A stretch of DNA of 64,000 nt from contig JAFFSR010000218.1 in NCBI GenBank assembly GCA_017163975.1, positions 13,891,501 through 13,955,500 of the forward strand. The letters are read 5' to 3'. A model generated the notes under the pieces. It did no database searches. It saw only the letters and a list, made by a program, of their open reading frames with translations, and had not been told where the DNA came from. Source of the stretch: Anastatus disparis (Eukaryota; Arthropoda; Insecta; Hymenoptera; Eupelmidae). Shown one piece after another: positions 1-10,740 of the stretch (positions are counted from its first letter, which is position 1; each line of letters opens with the position of its first letter). The translations under genes and the position numbers were made by a program.

Positions 1-618
1 TATTTATAAATGCTGCAAATATTTTGCTTGTCTTGCAAGTATAACTGAGTTTACTTGTTTCCATCGAAAATACATAAATTTTTTTTCGTTTCGTTACTGT
101 TGCTGCGTATATAAAAGGCGACTATGACCTTATATACACTTGTGAGGTCATTTGCCCTTATTTTTGAAAGTGAAATCATTTTAATAAATTCCATTATTAA
201 AAATTACGTTTCTTACTTTGACGTTACTTACTTTTTTGTCCTCGATTCCTATTTTGGTCGACTTAATGTTACCTCATGTATTAAAGTGCTTATCATCATC
301 TGCATTTTTATAAGCAAAACTCATATTGTTTACATATTTAGTTACTGCTGCTTATTACAAATGATTTATGATTTAAATTAGTTTTTCATAAACTTTCATT
401 CGTTGTTGAAAATTCTTAATGCACTAAAGTAAATATTACATAAAAACTGGAAGTTTCATTGTACCTTGGCATATAAAATTTAAGTCATCATTTTGATTTT
501 CTCGATATATTCTAATAATATATTGTTCGAGTTCTAAAATGAGTTCTCACGTAAGTCGATCGATCAGTGAAGCCAAATTTTGAGAGTGATATAGTGATTC
601 ATCTGACGTGAAACATCT

Positions 619-621
<3 letters not shown>

Positions 622-694
<73 letters not shown>

Positions 695-699
695 GTGTA
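622..699 (+). repeat. (TA)n/(GT)n compound microsatellite
   Basis: About 27 bp of TA alternation switches to about 50 bp of GT with one interruption. The short frame through it is not coding. Confidence 0.95.
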
Positions 700-2151
700 T
701 GAGTCTATGTATGTATATCAGAAAAGAAGATGGGCAGCAAAAAACAGAAAGAGAAAAGTTGACGAAATTGGCGCATGTACTCTCACTTAACTCTCTCTGT
801 TACTGTCTATTTTAAGTTATTCTATTTCTGCGAGCGTTTTTCTTTCTCTCTCTTACTTTGTTTCTCTTATATTCTTCCTGTTAGAAGTTGGACAAAGAAT
901 GATAGTAAAAAAAAACAGAATACTTAGTAAAATTGTATGTATATATATACACGAAAATTCGATTAAAATTTGCAAGTAGAAGGGAATTTAAAAAATTTTA
1001 AAACTATATGTGTTATATTTTTAGCACAACATGTTTATATTAAAAATATAAAAAAAAGAGTATTTTACTTATTTTAAAAAATATACTATTTCTTATCTAA
1101 AATAACGTATCGTATGCGCATCATTTTGTTAAACCTTAGTGCCTTACGATAGATTCTTGATAACCTAAGATATAAAGGTTATCATTACGCTTATGTAGAC
1201 AACTACTTCCATTTTTTCCTCTTTGTAACAAGAAAAATTATTAATTTAAAATTATTGTTTGACATTATTAAGAACAACTATGCTTGATAGTGAAATATTT
1301 TGAGATTGTAAAATAAAATAAATATTTTTCTATTTTTTGATTTTTAAATTTTCAGCAATTCTTATGCTTTGTTTGAAATCTAGAGACAGGTAGCCCTTCT
1401 TGTGAATGTAGTATTTTTGCTTGTAGTAATTACGTATCAAGACTTCAGTAAATTATATAGTTCTAAAATTTTAACCACCTATAAAATGAGCTACTTTTTT
1501 CTTTAGCTCTATTTAAGTAGCCTTTAATATAGATGTGCAGCATCATATATGTGTATGAAAGTCATACATTAAAAAGAAGCCGGTTCTCTTTTATCTTTTT
1601 TAGCGATTCAAGCTTTATGCATTCAGATATTTACTGTCTGAGACTTTGAATACTTTTACTGGAGTCTTTAGCAATATCTACATTGTAAACTATGCTTAGA
1701 ATAATCACGTGATATATATAGGAACTTAAGATGGCTTTGGTAACTTTTAATAAAAATATTCAAAATTTAGTAAAAAATATTTAAAAAAGTATAAGCTCCA
1801 AGCTTTTTATAGAAGTTTTAACAATATAAAGTCATCAACATATTTGAAGAGAAAAAATCATAGAAATTTAAAAATTTAATAAAGACTCTTATGAGAAAAA
1901 TAACATCAATGCTTATAATGACGTATTAAATTGCAGTTTTTTATGAATCGAAAATGAAATTGTATATTTTATTAAAAAATTTCAAATTAATCAAAAAATG
2001 CACGTAATCAATTAATCAAAAAAGATATTTTAAAAATTAAATTATTTTTTGTTAAATAATAAAATATCATTGAAATCACAAATATAATAATTGATTGTAA
2101 ACGTTTTTTATAAAATTTATCTAAGAAAAACTAAAAAACTTTTTGTCCTTT

Positions 2152-2865
2152 CTTGCGGGTCTCCGATTAGATACGGTCCTAAACGACGAAGCCGCCTCAA
2201 ATAACGTATGATTATAAGAGATAATATATCTGTTTGCTCAAAGACAATACACAGCATAAAACTTTAATTTAGAAACATAATTTTTAAAGCATTATATATA
2301 ATACAAATATAATAAAATATTTATTAAAGATTTTGAATCATTGATGAATAATTGTGTTATAAATTGTATTTATATTGGATAAAATTCTAGAAAATATTAT
2401 TTGTTAATACATAATAAATTCGATTATGTAACTTACATGGTAAAATTGTTTTGAATTTACACACAAAAAGTGCTAGGCTTTTTGGTAATATTGAGTTTAC
2501 ACTACTATCAAAGTCTCGAGCAAATACTATTTTATTTTTTCATTATATACACTACAATTGAGTTAACCGTTAATTAAATGCCAAATAGATTACGTTTGTT
2601 ACTAAAATGATTGGTGATTGTATTACTTGTTATCACAAATTTATTATAAAAATTTATCGTACTGCACAACATAGTGAAAAAAATGAATAAACGATAAGTA
2701 AACTTATTATAAAAGTATTATTAAATAGAAATGCAAAAAAATTTCCATAAAAGCCTACGTTAAACTGTTAGCATACGTTCGCCATATTGGCCGCACTGTC
2801 CCCTCAACTCGCTCACTTTAAGGAGGTTAGTGCGCACAGGACCGTATCTACTCAGGGCCCCGCAA
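2152..2865. mobile_element. Non-autonomous TIR element
   Basis: Terminal inverted repeats of about 28 bp. The left end reads TTGCGGGTCTCCGATTAGAT and continues ACGGTCCT; the right end, reversed, reads TTGCGGGGCCCTGAGTAGAT and continues ACGGTCCT. The interior is AT-rich with no transposase frame. Confidence 0.65.
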
Positions 2866-3373
2866 TAAGGAACAAAATATTATTTTTTTATTATAAATTA
2901 TTTTCATAAAAAGTGTAAATAATTTATTATTATAGTTGTAACTTCAATTATATTTAACTCAGTTTAACAAAAATTCTGTTTATATACGCACACCTTCCCC
3001 TCTCGTGTTTTACTCGATGAAAACTTCGGTGAGATAGTCCATTAAATTGCTATATCTACGAAACTATGAAGCTAGGCCTTCTGAAATTTTAATATTATAT
3101 TCTAATTATAATTGATAAAAACATGTCAGTTTTTTGGTTTATTCTTAAGAAAATTTTCAGGGTTATCGATGAAAACGTTTGCTTTTTTCTGTCTCATACC
3201 AACCTTCCCATAAGACGCTGTGTTAAATTTTCGAACTTTCAGACTTCATATCTCGGCTTCGGTGAAGCTAAGCTATCTGAAATTTTAATATGATATGTAA
3301 AATAGTGCTATTTTTATTGTCTTTTAATTTTAAGATATTCTTAAGAAATCGGGATATCGCACTAACCCCCTTA
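2819..3373. repeat. Inverted-repeat bounded block with an internal partial duplication
   Basis: TTAAGGAGGTTAGTGCG at 2819-2835 is inverted as CGCACTAACCCCCTTAA at 3357-3373. Inside, two related units (3015-3180 and 3235-3370) share CTTCGGTGA, a GAAGCTA-type step, CTGAAATTTTAATATKATAT and a TATTCTTAAGAAA end. The left arm overlaps the right end of the 2152-2865 element, so the two may be nested or sequential insertions. A diverged related segment lies near 45820-45870. Confidence 0.45.
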
Positions 3374-4329
3374 AAACCCAATACTGCCGGAACATTGGTA
3401 ATTAATACTCAAATATTTTGATTTTTATAAGAGATGTAAACAACAACTCTCTAAACTCAAAATGTCTTGACGTATTTAAAATTACACTTCAGAGATGAAA
3501 AATTTCAAATATTGCCAATTTTTTAAAAGATTTGGTATTATCAATCCTTTGTAATCTATTATCGTTAACAACACAGCAGTGAAAGCCATTGCTGCTTCAG
3601 CAAAATATACTACGTATGTACACACCATTATTTCTCAAGCTCTTAATTGCTCATCCCAACTACTGGAAAGTGCGTAATAGTCAAGCAGCAGTAGCAGCTT
3701 TAGCAGGTTTCAGGATTATTCCAGCTACTGCTATGTACAAAAGAGAGTTGGAGAAGAATAAGAAGAGAATAGCTACCATCCTAAGTCATATGCAGCTTGT
3801 ATATTCAAGTACCACTAGAAGCATTGTATTCTGTTCGTGTGAAGGAGCGACATAGACGTGAATGTGGATTCAGGGAGATATATCTACCAACCTTCTTTTG
3901 TTCGTAACACGAAATATTTATGGGGATTATGTAGAATCGTATTAGATACTAAAAGTTATTAATGGCAATGCATAATACATTTTATGTATATGAAATTTAG
4001 AATAATGAAAATGGATTATTAAAGTTATTATTAGTTGTATGTATGTACTTGGGTTTACCTACCTACAGCCTCTTGGCCTAGTAAGTGCTTCAAACCTTTT
4101 TCTATACCTTTCAATCCAACCTTATTCGATGATGCGAACCTCTCGAGCAGGCCTTTTTAAACAGATGGTCGAGAATCTGAAGGTTGCTACGACATGCTCT
4201 AGCATCATCCGGCAATCGAAATTGTCTTAGGTATTTATTTCACGTTCCGTAGGCTTAAACACCGAAAACATTTTTCTTTTCTTATCTACTATACACACAG
4301 TTGACAACGAAAAATCACCTAATCGATCG

Positions 4330-4445
4330 ACGAAGTTGCATAGGCATTAGCGGCCACCCATCCAAGTAATGACCGCGCCTAGCGCTGCTTAACTTTCTTG
4401 ATTGGCCGAGGTCTAGTTTCGTAATCCCACGAATGTGCCGGTTAA
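4330..4445 (-). pseudogene. 5S rRNA-like sequence (5S pseudogene or head of a 5S-derived SINE)
   Basis: On the minus strand the sequence contains the core of eukaryotic 5S rRNA in order: CTCGGCCAATCA, an A-box region AAGTTAAGCAGCG, the intermediate GGCGCGGT and a C box ACTTGGATGGGTGGCCGC. The internal pol III control region is well preserved, but the outer helix is diverged on both sides. It is a single degenerate copy in an intron, so a functional 5S gene is unlikely. A SINE3-type 5S-derived retroposon is the main alternative; its body would extend to lower coordinates. Confidence 0.72.
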
Positions 4446-5598
4446 TTATAATAATTCAAAGTTATTAATTATAATAATATTTTTTTTTTTGCTTCGAAAA
4501 AATAATATTGAAACTATTCTTTGTTCAGACAGCTATATTTATTTTACACAATATAAAATTGGAAATACATAAATGTGAGTTTTAAAGCCAATTATGGAAC
4601 TCTAAAATTTAGTTTGTAAAAGTTTTGAATAATTATTTAATAACTTTACGTACACAATCATTTACATGAAGAAAAATTTATCGATATTAATAATTTTGTG
4701 AAATAAAAAATATTAAATCAATGTTATACGAGTGTTGACACTTTATAAGGTTACAATATTCAAATGAGATTGTTTCTAAGCACACTACTCATAATGTCTA
4801 TAGATATTAAATTTAAATGTAGACCATCGCATAGTGAAAAGAAAAGGATGACACTTGCTACATAAAAGTTTTAGATGAAACCGAATATTAAAACCCGAGT
4901 AAAAGAGAAATAAAGAAGCATTAGAAACTGGATTTAAAAAAAGAGTTGGATTTAATATGACAAGGATAGAATACAATGTTTCGAGATCAAATAAAAGTAT
5001 ACAAATAAGAATGAGAAATACAACATGGAGAAAATCGCTGACTATGAAAAGAACCAAGGAAAAAACGTTGTTATAGCTAGAAAAAGAGAGAGGAAGTGTG
5101 AGTGAGAGACGAGAGTGTACAGCCCCTCTGGGTAATAACAGTAAATCCAGAGTAATAAATCCCTCTTCTCTTCTGCCCGTTCGTTGCTCCCTACTACAAA
5201 TTCTTTTTCTTTCTCTTTCCTAGCTCAAGATCCCCTTGATCACTACTGTTAGGTGTATAGAGTTTCTACTCTCTTCATCCTTCTCCATACCTGAGATATG
5301 TGCGCGCGTATGTGTACGTGATGTGTGTATGAGCGTGCGTATATTAGTTAGCATTGTAAATTGTTCTCGCACTCAGTATACGTTTAGTTTTATATACATA
5401 TATCTTAGTAATATATGCAACAAGTGACGTAGGAAGGGAAAATATTGACAGGGGTCAATGTTTTTTGCGCGAGCAGTAGAAAGTCACAAAAAAATACAGC
5501 GATGCTGCGAGTGCAACCATAAGAGATGTATATATCCATTTAACTCACCTCCTCTATAAGACGCCCTCTTACTGGTTACAATACCATAATAGTTATAT

Positions 5599-5766
5599 AC
5601 GTAACTTGGGAGTACGAAGGATGAATACAGGCGAGACTAAAGTGTTTGTCGCTTGAGTAGCAGTGAGTCGAGGGCGCGCGAAGCGCGCCCGAGACTGACT
5701 GCTGCTCAAGCGACAAGCACTTTAGTCAAGCCTGGATTCAGAATCCTTCGTACTCCCAAGTTACGT
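5599..5766. mobile_element. Foldback element with GC-rich centre
   Basis: Two arms of about 80 bp run from ACGTAACTTGGGAGTACGAA to its reverse complement at 5766 and meet at a GC-rich centre (GGGCGCGCGAAGCGCGCCC). There is no coding capacity. The near-symmetry suggests a recent origin. Confidence 0.75.
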
Positions 5767-5772
5767 AGATAA

Positions 5773-6219
5773 GTTTATGTCGTTGGTAGGCCGTATGAGG
5801 AACTATAAAAATGATTTTTTAAAATTAATGATATATGTTTTATTAAAAAAAAGTAAATAATGTCATTATTTACTTATTTATTTTACTTATTAACTGTTTA
5901 ACTTTGAAAATTTTTTTAAACAAAACATTCTGTAAAGTTAAGATTTTATATGAATTTGTATGAGCATTGACATATCTAACGACATTCTTTTGTTTTCACT
6001 AACCTACGAATCGATGTCACTCGCGTCATATACGGCCATGCTGTGCGATATCTCGATCTGTTAATACTCCCTTAGGGAGTATAGAGCTGTCGATACTCCC
6101 TAAGGGAGTATTGACAGAGAGAATATCGTCGAGATATTAGCATGAACGTATGCAATGTCTATACAAATTTAGCGTGGTCTATAGGTATTCCACCGAATAC
6201 GGCCTACGACGACATAAAC
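5773..6219. mobile_element. TIR element containing a doublet of palindromes
   Basis: The left end GTTTATGTCGTTGGTAGGCC is matched in reverse at 6198-6219 (GTTTATGTCGTCGTAGGCC). Near the middle are two 19-bp palindromes, ATACTCCCTTAGGGAGTAT (6064-6082) and ATACTCCCTAAGGGAGTAT (6093-6111), which also pair with each other. No transposase is visible. Confidence 0.65.
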
Positions 6220-7397
6220 ATATATACACATACATATAAAACTAAACATATAACACACACTCACACACGTTTGTGCACGTGTATAATAGTAGGTTAACGA
6301 CGTACCCTATGTTCATACGTACATCTATATATCTACCTCAAGAGAAAAACAGTATGTGGATGATTGTACTTGAGTAGTCAGGGATGTCACTTTACTAAAG
6401 GAAATGGACCTGAATCTAAGAAAGAAAGAGAGAAGTAAAAGTCTCCCTATAATTTAAGTCCTCTTCAAGTGGTTGTAATTAACGCTCAAATTCTTATCTT
6501 TTTGTATCTGTTTACTACCTTTTGAGTATTAGTTGAATTATGGATACTGAGAGATTATTTATATCATAAATACAACAACAAAAAATTGAAAAATATTATT
6601 CTCTATTATTCTGTGATATTCTCTAGTATTTCTTGAAAAAATTGCATTGAATAATCACTGTGTGAAATTAGTTCAATACTTTTAAATAATAAATTCATTT
6701 TTTTAGGGAAAAACTTTATGAATATTAATTAACTAGCACATTTTTAATACTTTAAACTTACATACGCGTACAATCTTATTATCAACAAAGCATTGAAAAA
6801 CGTAAACTGATCCCCTAAAGAGACATTCATACAAGATTGGTTATCGCTTGAATCACCCGATTAGCCTTGTAAACTAACTCCACAATCCGAGATTGTATAT
6901 GCGCCTACATTCAATTGCAACGCCTCTCTATTCTCTCTCTCTCTTCTCTCTCTATTGAAATGGTGTGCAAATCATCAGTGGGGTCGATATCCGTTACCTG
7001 AAACAAGGACATTGAAATCTAATCTCTAGGGATAATGCGGTACTGCTTTCGATGCTATTTGCTTTGGTTAGTTTATCAACTCTGCTTCTCTCTTTCTTTC
7101 TCTTTCTCCTTCTCTCTACCACAATATATGAAGGAGCATTTTCAATTTAGACGAATTTTGATTATTTCGAATATTATTCTAAAAAAATTAAGGAAAATAT
7201 AAGGGTTTTCATCTTAATTTATAACGTTATTAATGTTGTGTACAGACTTAAATATTTTCAAAGCTAAATTATTATGACGAGGCAAAATCAATTCTATCGC
7301 TTCATTTTCAAAAAATGCTTGAAAAGATTTAAAATTAGAGTTGAGACAAATCATGTAATTTCTCAAATTTTTCCCCAAAATAAAGCGATAAAATTAC

Positions 7398-7620
7398 TTT
7401 TTTTGCCTAGCGGGCCGAAAGTGCATCTTTTGTTCATTGTGCTCAATCGCAAAGGTTGCATTTTCGGCCACGCTAGGCAAAAAAATAGTATTTTCATCGC
7501 GGGAGGAAATAAAGAATGCCTTAAATCGCATGTTTGTCACCCTCGCTTTCGGCCAGGGAGACAATTTACATGCGATTTAAGACATTCTTTGTTTTTCCTT
7601 CCTAGATGAAAAATATACTA
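7398..7620. mobile_element. Double-hairpin foldback element
   Basis: Hairpin 1 (7398-7485) has arms TTTTTTTGCCTAGCG / CGCTAGGCAAAAAAA with matching inner TTCGGCC blocks. Hairpin 2 (7487-7620) has arms built on AAAGAATG-CTTAAATCGCATG and the reverse. An open frame across it is a by-product of the symmetry. Confidence 0.65.
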
Positions 7621-8234
7621 TTACTAGAGAAAATATTGTTTTTTATAAAACAAAATAAAGCTATCCCATAGTTTTTGGTTGCAGTAATCAGTTTTTATAA
7701 AAAAAAATTATTTTAGCATCAGAAAAAGACCAAGTTGTGTTATGAACTTTTTGAGAAAAAATTCCGAAAATAATTTCAAGACGATTAGAAGATTCATTTA
7801 TAAAACAATTTTTGCAATAGAAAAAAATTGTTTATCTAATATGTAATAATTTTAACTTCGTTATCAAATAGAAAAATAAAACCATTTACGTAAATTGAAT
7901 TGGTCGTGAACATTTTATAAAATTTTACAGAGTTCTACTGTTTTTGAGTACCATCTTGTTACTTTACTGTTATTATGTATTTAAAATTTACTATTAATAA
8001 TTAATATTTTTTTATTAATATTCAAACCACACCAATAAATAAAAATTAATAAGCTAATTATTTTATTACCAGATAGATCAATTATTAAGTAGAACCAGAT
8101 AATATAGTTTAATTTATTATTGAACAATATTATAGCTTTTATTCAATAATATATATTTATTAAATAAATTGTTTAATTTTAGTAGATATTACTTTACTTA
8201 AACAAGTATTTATTTTTACTCTATTTTGTTACAG

Positions 8235-9652
8235 AAAAGAGCAGTATTCGCAATAACCGCAAGCGACGTATAAGCGAAGGTTCAACCCGTGATAAAAGTG
8301 AACCACCAGAGTCAGTCTTGCAATCTCGTCAAGAAGATCGCGAAAACAAAGGTCCACTGTCCGGTAAGCCAGGTAACCGTACGCCTCGCACAGCTGTACT
8401 TGAAGAGACAAATACACCGGTTGCAGCAGTCACTAAGCTTCGTCAACGTCGTGTGCCGGGCATCAAATCAAATAGTCCAGTAGCAGTTGAAACCGCGCTT
8501 TCACATCGTCCGGTACGTCGGAAAACTCGACTTGAAGCTAAGCTTATTGACGAAGATTCAGAAGGTAGCGAAGATCAACCTACTCCACCACAATTAAGAG
8601 TTCATAAAAAAGAACGATTGATTGGCAAAAGGAGTCCAAAGAAAGAGTCCGAAGAATCCGATAAGTCTGAAGAAGATAAAAAGGAAGATCCTTTGATTAA
8701 AAGATTACGATCAAGTTTGCTTGCGGAAAAAGCAAAAAAGGAAGTTAAAGAAGAAAAGAAAGGAAAAACGGATGAATTAGTTCAGGAATCAAAAGCAGAA
8801 AAACGGACAAAATCTGTTGAGTCGCAGGAAGAAGAGAGTAGTGAATCAAGGGAACGAGATAGGGAACCTGAACCACCACCTTCCGATAAACGTCTCCTGG
8901 ACATAGACGGTTCTGAAAGTTGTTCTATACCGACAGTTAAAGTAGAACCAAAAAAAGAAGAGTCAAAAGAAAGCATCAAAGTCGAACCTAATAACAGTAA
9001 AATTAGCGATGTCAACGACCAACAACGATCAAATGGCGAACTCCGGGATCAAGAATTTAAGTCTACGACCAAGTATAACCTGCAAAGTACAAAAGACAAG
9101 GCTGCAACAGTTACACAAGATAATTTTCAATTGGGTCTGAATAAAGAAAAGTCTGAAGAAATAAAAAAAGAGGAGGAAATTTCCTCTAAGAAGGAGGAAG
9201 ATAAGAGTGGCAAAGTCGTTGAGTCGAAGCCGAAGGAGCTGCTGGTGGGGTCCAGCAGTCGCGACCCAAGCACCGTGCTGGAGAGACTGAGCCCGTTGAG
9301 CGCCGGCGGCCGCAGCCTGCTCCTGCAGCACCAGCAGGAGGAGCAGGAGCGAAGTCGGCACAACGAAAGTCCTGTAATTCTTGTCGAGCGCTTAAATAAA
9401 CCGCCGCCGGTTCAGCATCATCACCAACCACCACATCTCCACCAACAGCCTACGCATCATCATCAGCCACATCCACTGTCAAGTTATCATCATTCCGTAC
9501 ATCACCATTCGTTGCTACATCACCGTTATCCAGTTGATCCACCTCACCATCACGTACACAATCCTCATCATTTGAGTTCAGCGGCACTTCTAGAACAGGT
9601 GGCTCAGCAACATCAACAACAACAGCAGCAGCAACAACAACAACAACAACAA

Positions 9653-9684
<32 letters not shown>

Positions 9685-10287
9685 TCAAGGTCGTAGTGGC
9701 GATGACGCCAGTAGCCTCATGGAAGTGGAGGCCGGGGCTGGTGGAATTAGTAGTGTTGTACCTAGTATTAGTGCAGGTATCCTGCCAACCACGGGTGGTG
9801 GTAGTGCAGTCAGAGTCGGCAGTGGCTCAGCAGGTGCCTACGGCGATAGCGGTAGTGATAGCGGGGTAAGTTCTCTGAGAAGTGCTGGCTCTGGTGACGA
9901 GCGTAGTGGTAGTCGTAGCTCAGCTTTGAGTGCTGAAGAAACGACGAGTGCCACCTCGTCAACACCAAATTCTGTGCCAGGCACAGCTTCCGCAACACCT
10001 GCTCGAGTTTGGCACGTTCAAAGCGTTCAGCATACATCTTTGCTAATGGCGCATCCACAGGCATCTAGCACAGCACCAAGTGCTGGAACGCCTGGACTTA
10101 CTGCACCACCGGTTGGATATCAAACGAGTGGTGGTCCAGGTCCACCACCAAGTCATCATCATCCTAGTTTAGCACAAGAAATGATATGGAGACCTCCAGC
10201 TAGATTTCTACCGCTTCCACCAAGTATTCCTCAACAACCTAGCCTTGGAGAAGTTTTGGAAAGAGACAGACATGAACGAATATTGAG
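8235..10287 (+). CDS. Large internal coding exon of a low-complexity, probably nuclear regulatory protein
   Basis: The 2,053-nt exon is open throughout. It follows an acceptor (ttttgttacag) and ends at donor GAG|GTAAGA. It begins with 2 nt of a split codon, carries 683 full codons and leaves 2 nt. There is no ATG near its 5' end, so translation starts in an exon outside what I can see. Order of segments: basic NLS-like patch (RKRR, near 8260); second basic patch (PVRRKTR, near 8510); Lys/Glu-rich charged region (8600-9230) with SUMO-type motifs VKVEP (8936-8950) and IKVEP (8975-8989); LSPLSAGG segment; His/Pro-rich block (9410-9590); 23 consecutive Gln (9614-9682); Gly/Ser-rich stretch; Pro-rich end (IWRPPARFLPLPPS) running into LERDRHERILR. 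No folded domain is visible. The make-up is that of disordered transcriptional cofactors. The winged eye/TNRC18-BAHCC1 and Atrophin/RERE families are guesses from composition only. Confidence 0.9.
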
Positions 10288-10469
10288 GTAAGATTTATAC
10301 CATTCTTTTTTTGATTTTGCTGATATAATAAAAGATCTTTATCATTTTTCAATACTGTTTTGTAACTTGAACTTATTTAATTATATTTATAAAGGAAAAT
10401 ATAATAAATATTTTCGGGTATTTTTTGAATAAATAACAAAGTTTATTTTACACAATTGATAAAAAGAAA

Positions 10470-10740
10470 ACAGGAATTAAGAAAATTAAGCTAAATGTAA
10501 ACTAAAAGTAGCTGAAGATTTGATTAAATTAGCAAAATTTAGAGTAAAAGTTAAGCTGAGATGTTAAGCTTAGAGAAGATAGCTTATTTTAAGCTGAGAA
10601 ATAGCTGAATTTACATAAATTAGATCTAAAAGTAGCTTCAAACATAGGTAGAATTAGCTAAATTTTAGCTAAAAACAAATTTAAACAAATTTAGCCAAAT
10701 ATAGATGAAAAATAGGTAAAAAATAGCTAAAATCAGATAA
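10470..10740 (+). repeat. Degenerate AGCTAAA/AGCTGA low-complexity repeat
   Basis: About 270 bp just inside the intron are built from irregularly spaced words such as TAGCTAAA, AAGCTGAG, TTAGCTAA and GTAGCT. There is no exact period. It differs clearly in word usage from the flanking sequence, and I see no protein frame. Confidence 0.6.

Larger units (their letters stand above)
1..8234 (+). other. Intron (or upstream) sequence before the large exon; no gene seen
   Basis: AT-rich sequence ending in the acceptor at 8221-8234. I see no supported coding exon. It holds a TA/GT microsatellite, TIR elements (2.15-2.87 kb, 5.77-6.22 kb), foldback elements (5.60-5.77 and 7.40-7.62 kb) and a 5S-like sequence (4.33-4.45 kb). 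A less AT-rich stretch at 3570-3930 can be read as an 88-codon frame but has no clear splice sites or recognisable protein. The preceding intron must be of the class that leaves 1 nt of a codon upstream. Confidence 0.7.

Noticed and set aside
7274..7609. 111-codon open frame
   Set aside because: It runs through both hairpins of the 7.4-7.6 kb foldback element; the frame is a by-product of that symmetry.
9029..9434. Overlapping minus-strand frames of 78-110 codons
   Set aside because: Shadows of the large + strand exon, caused by its biased codon use.
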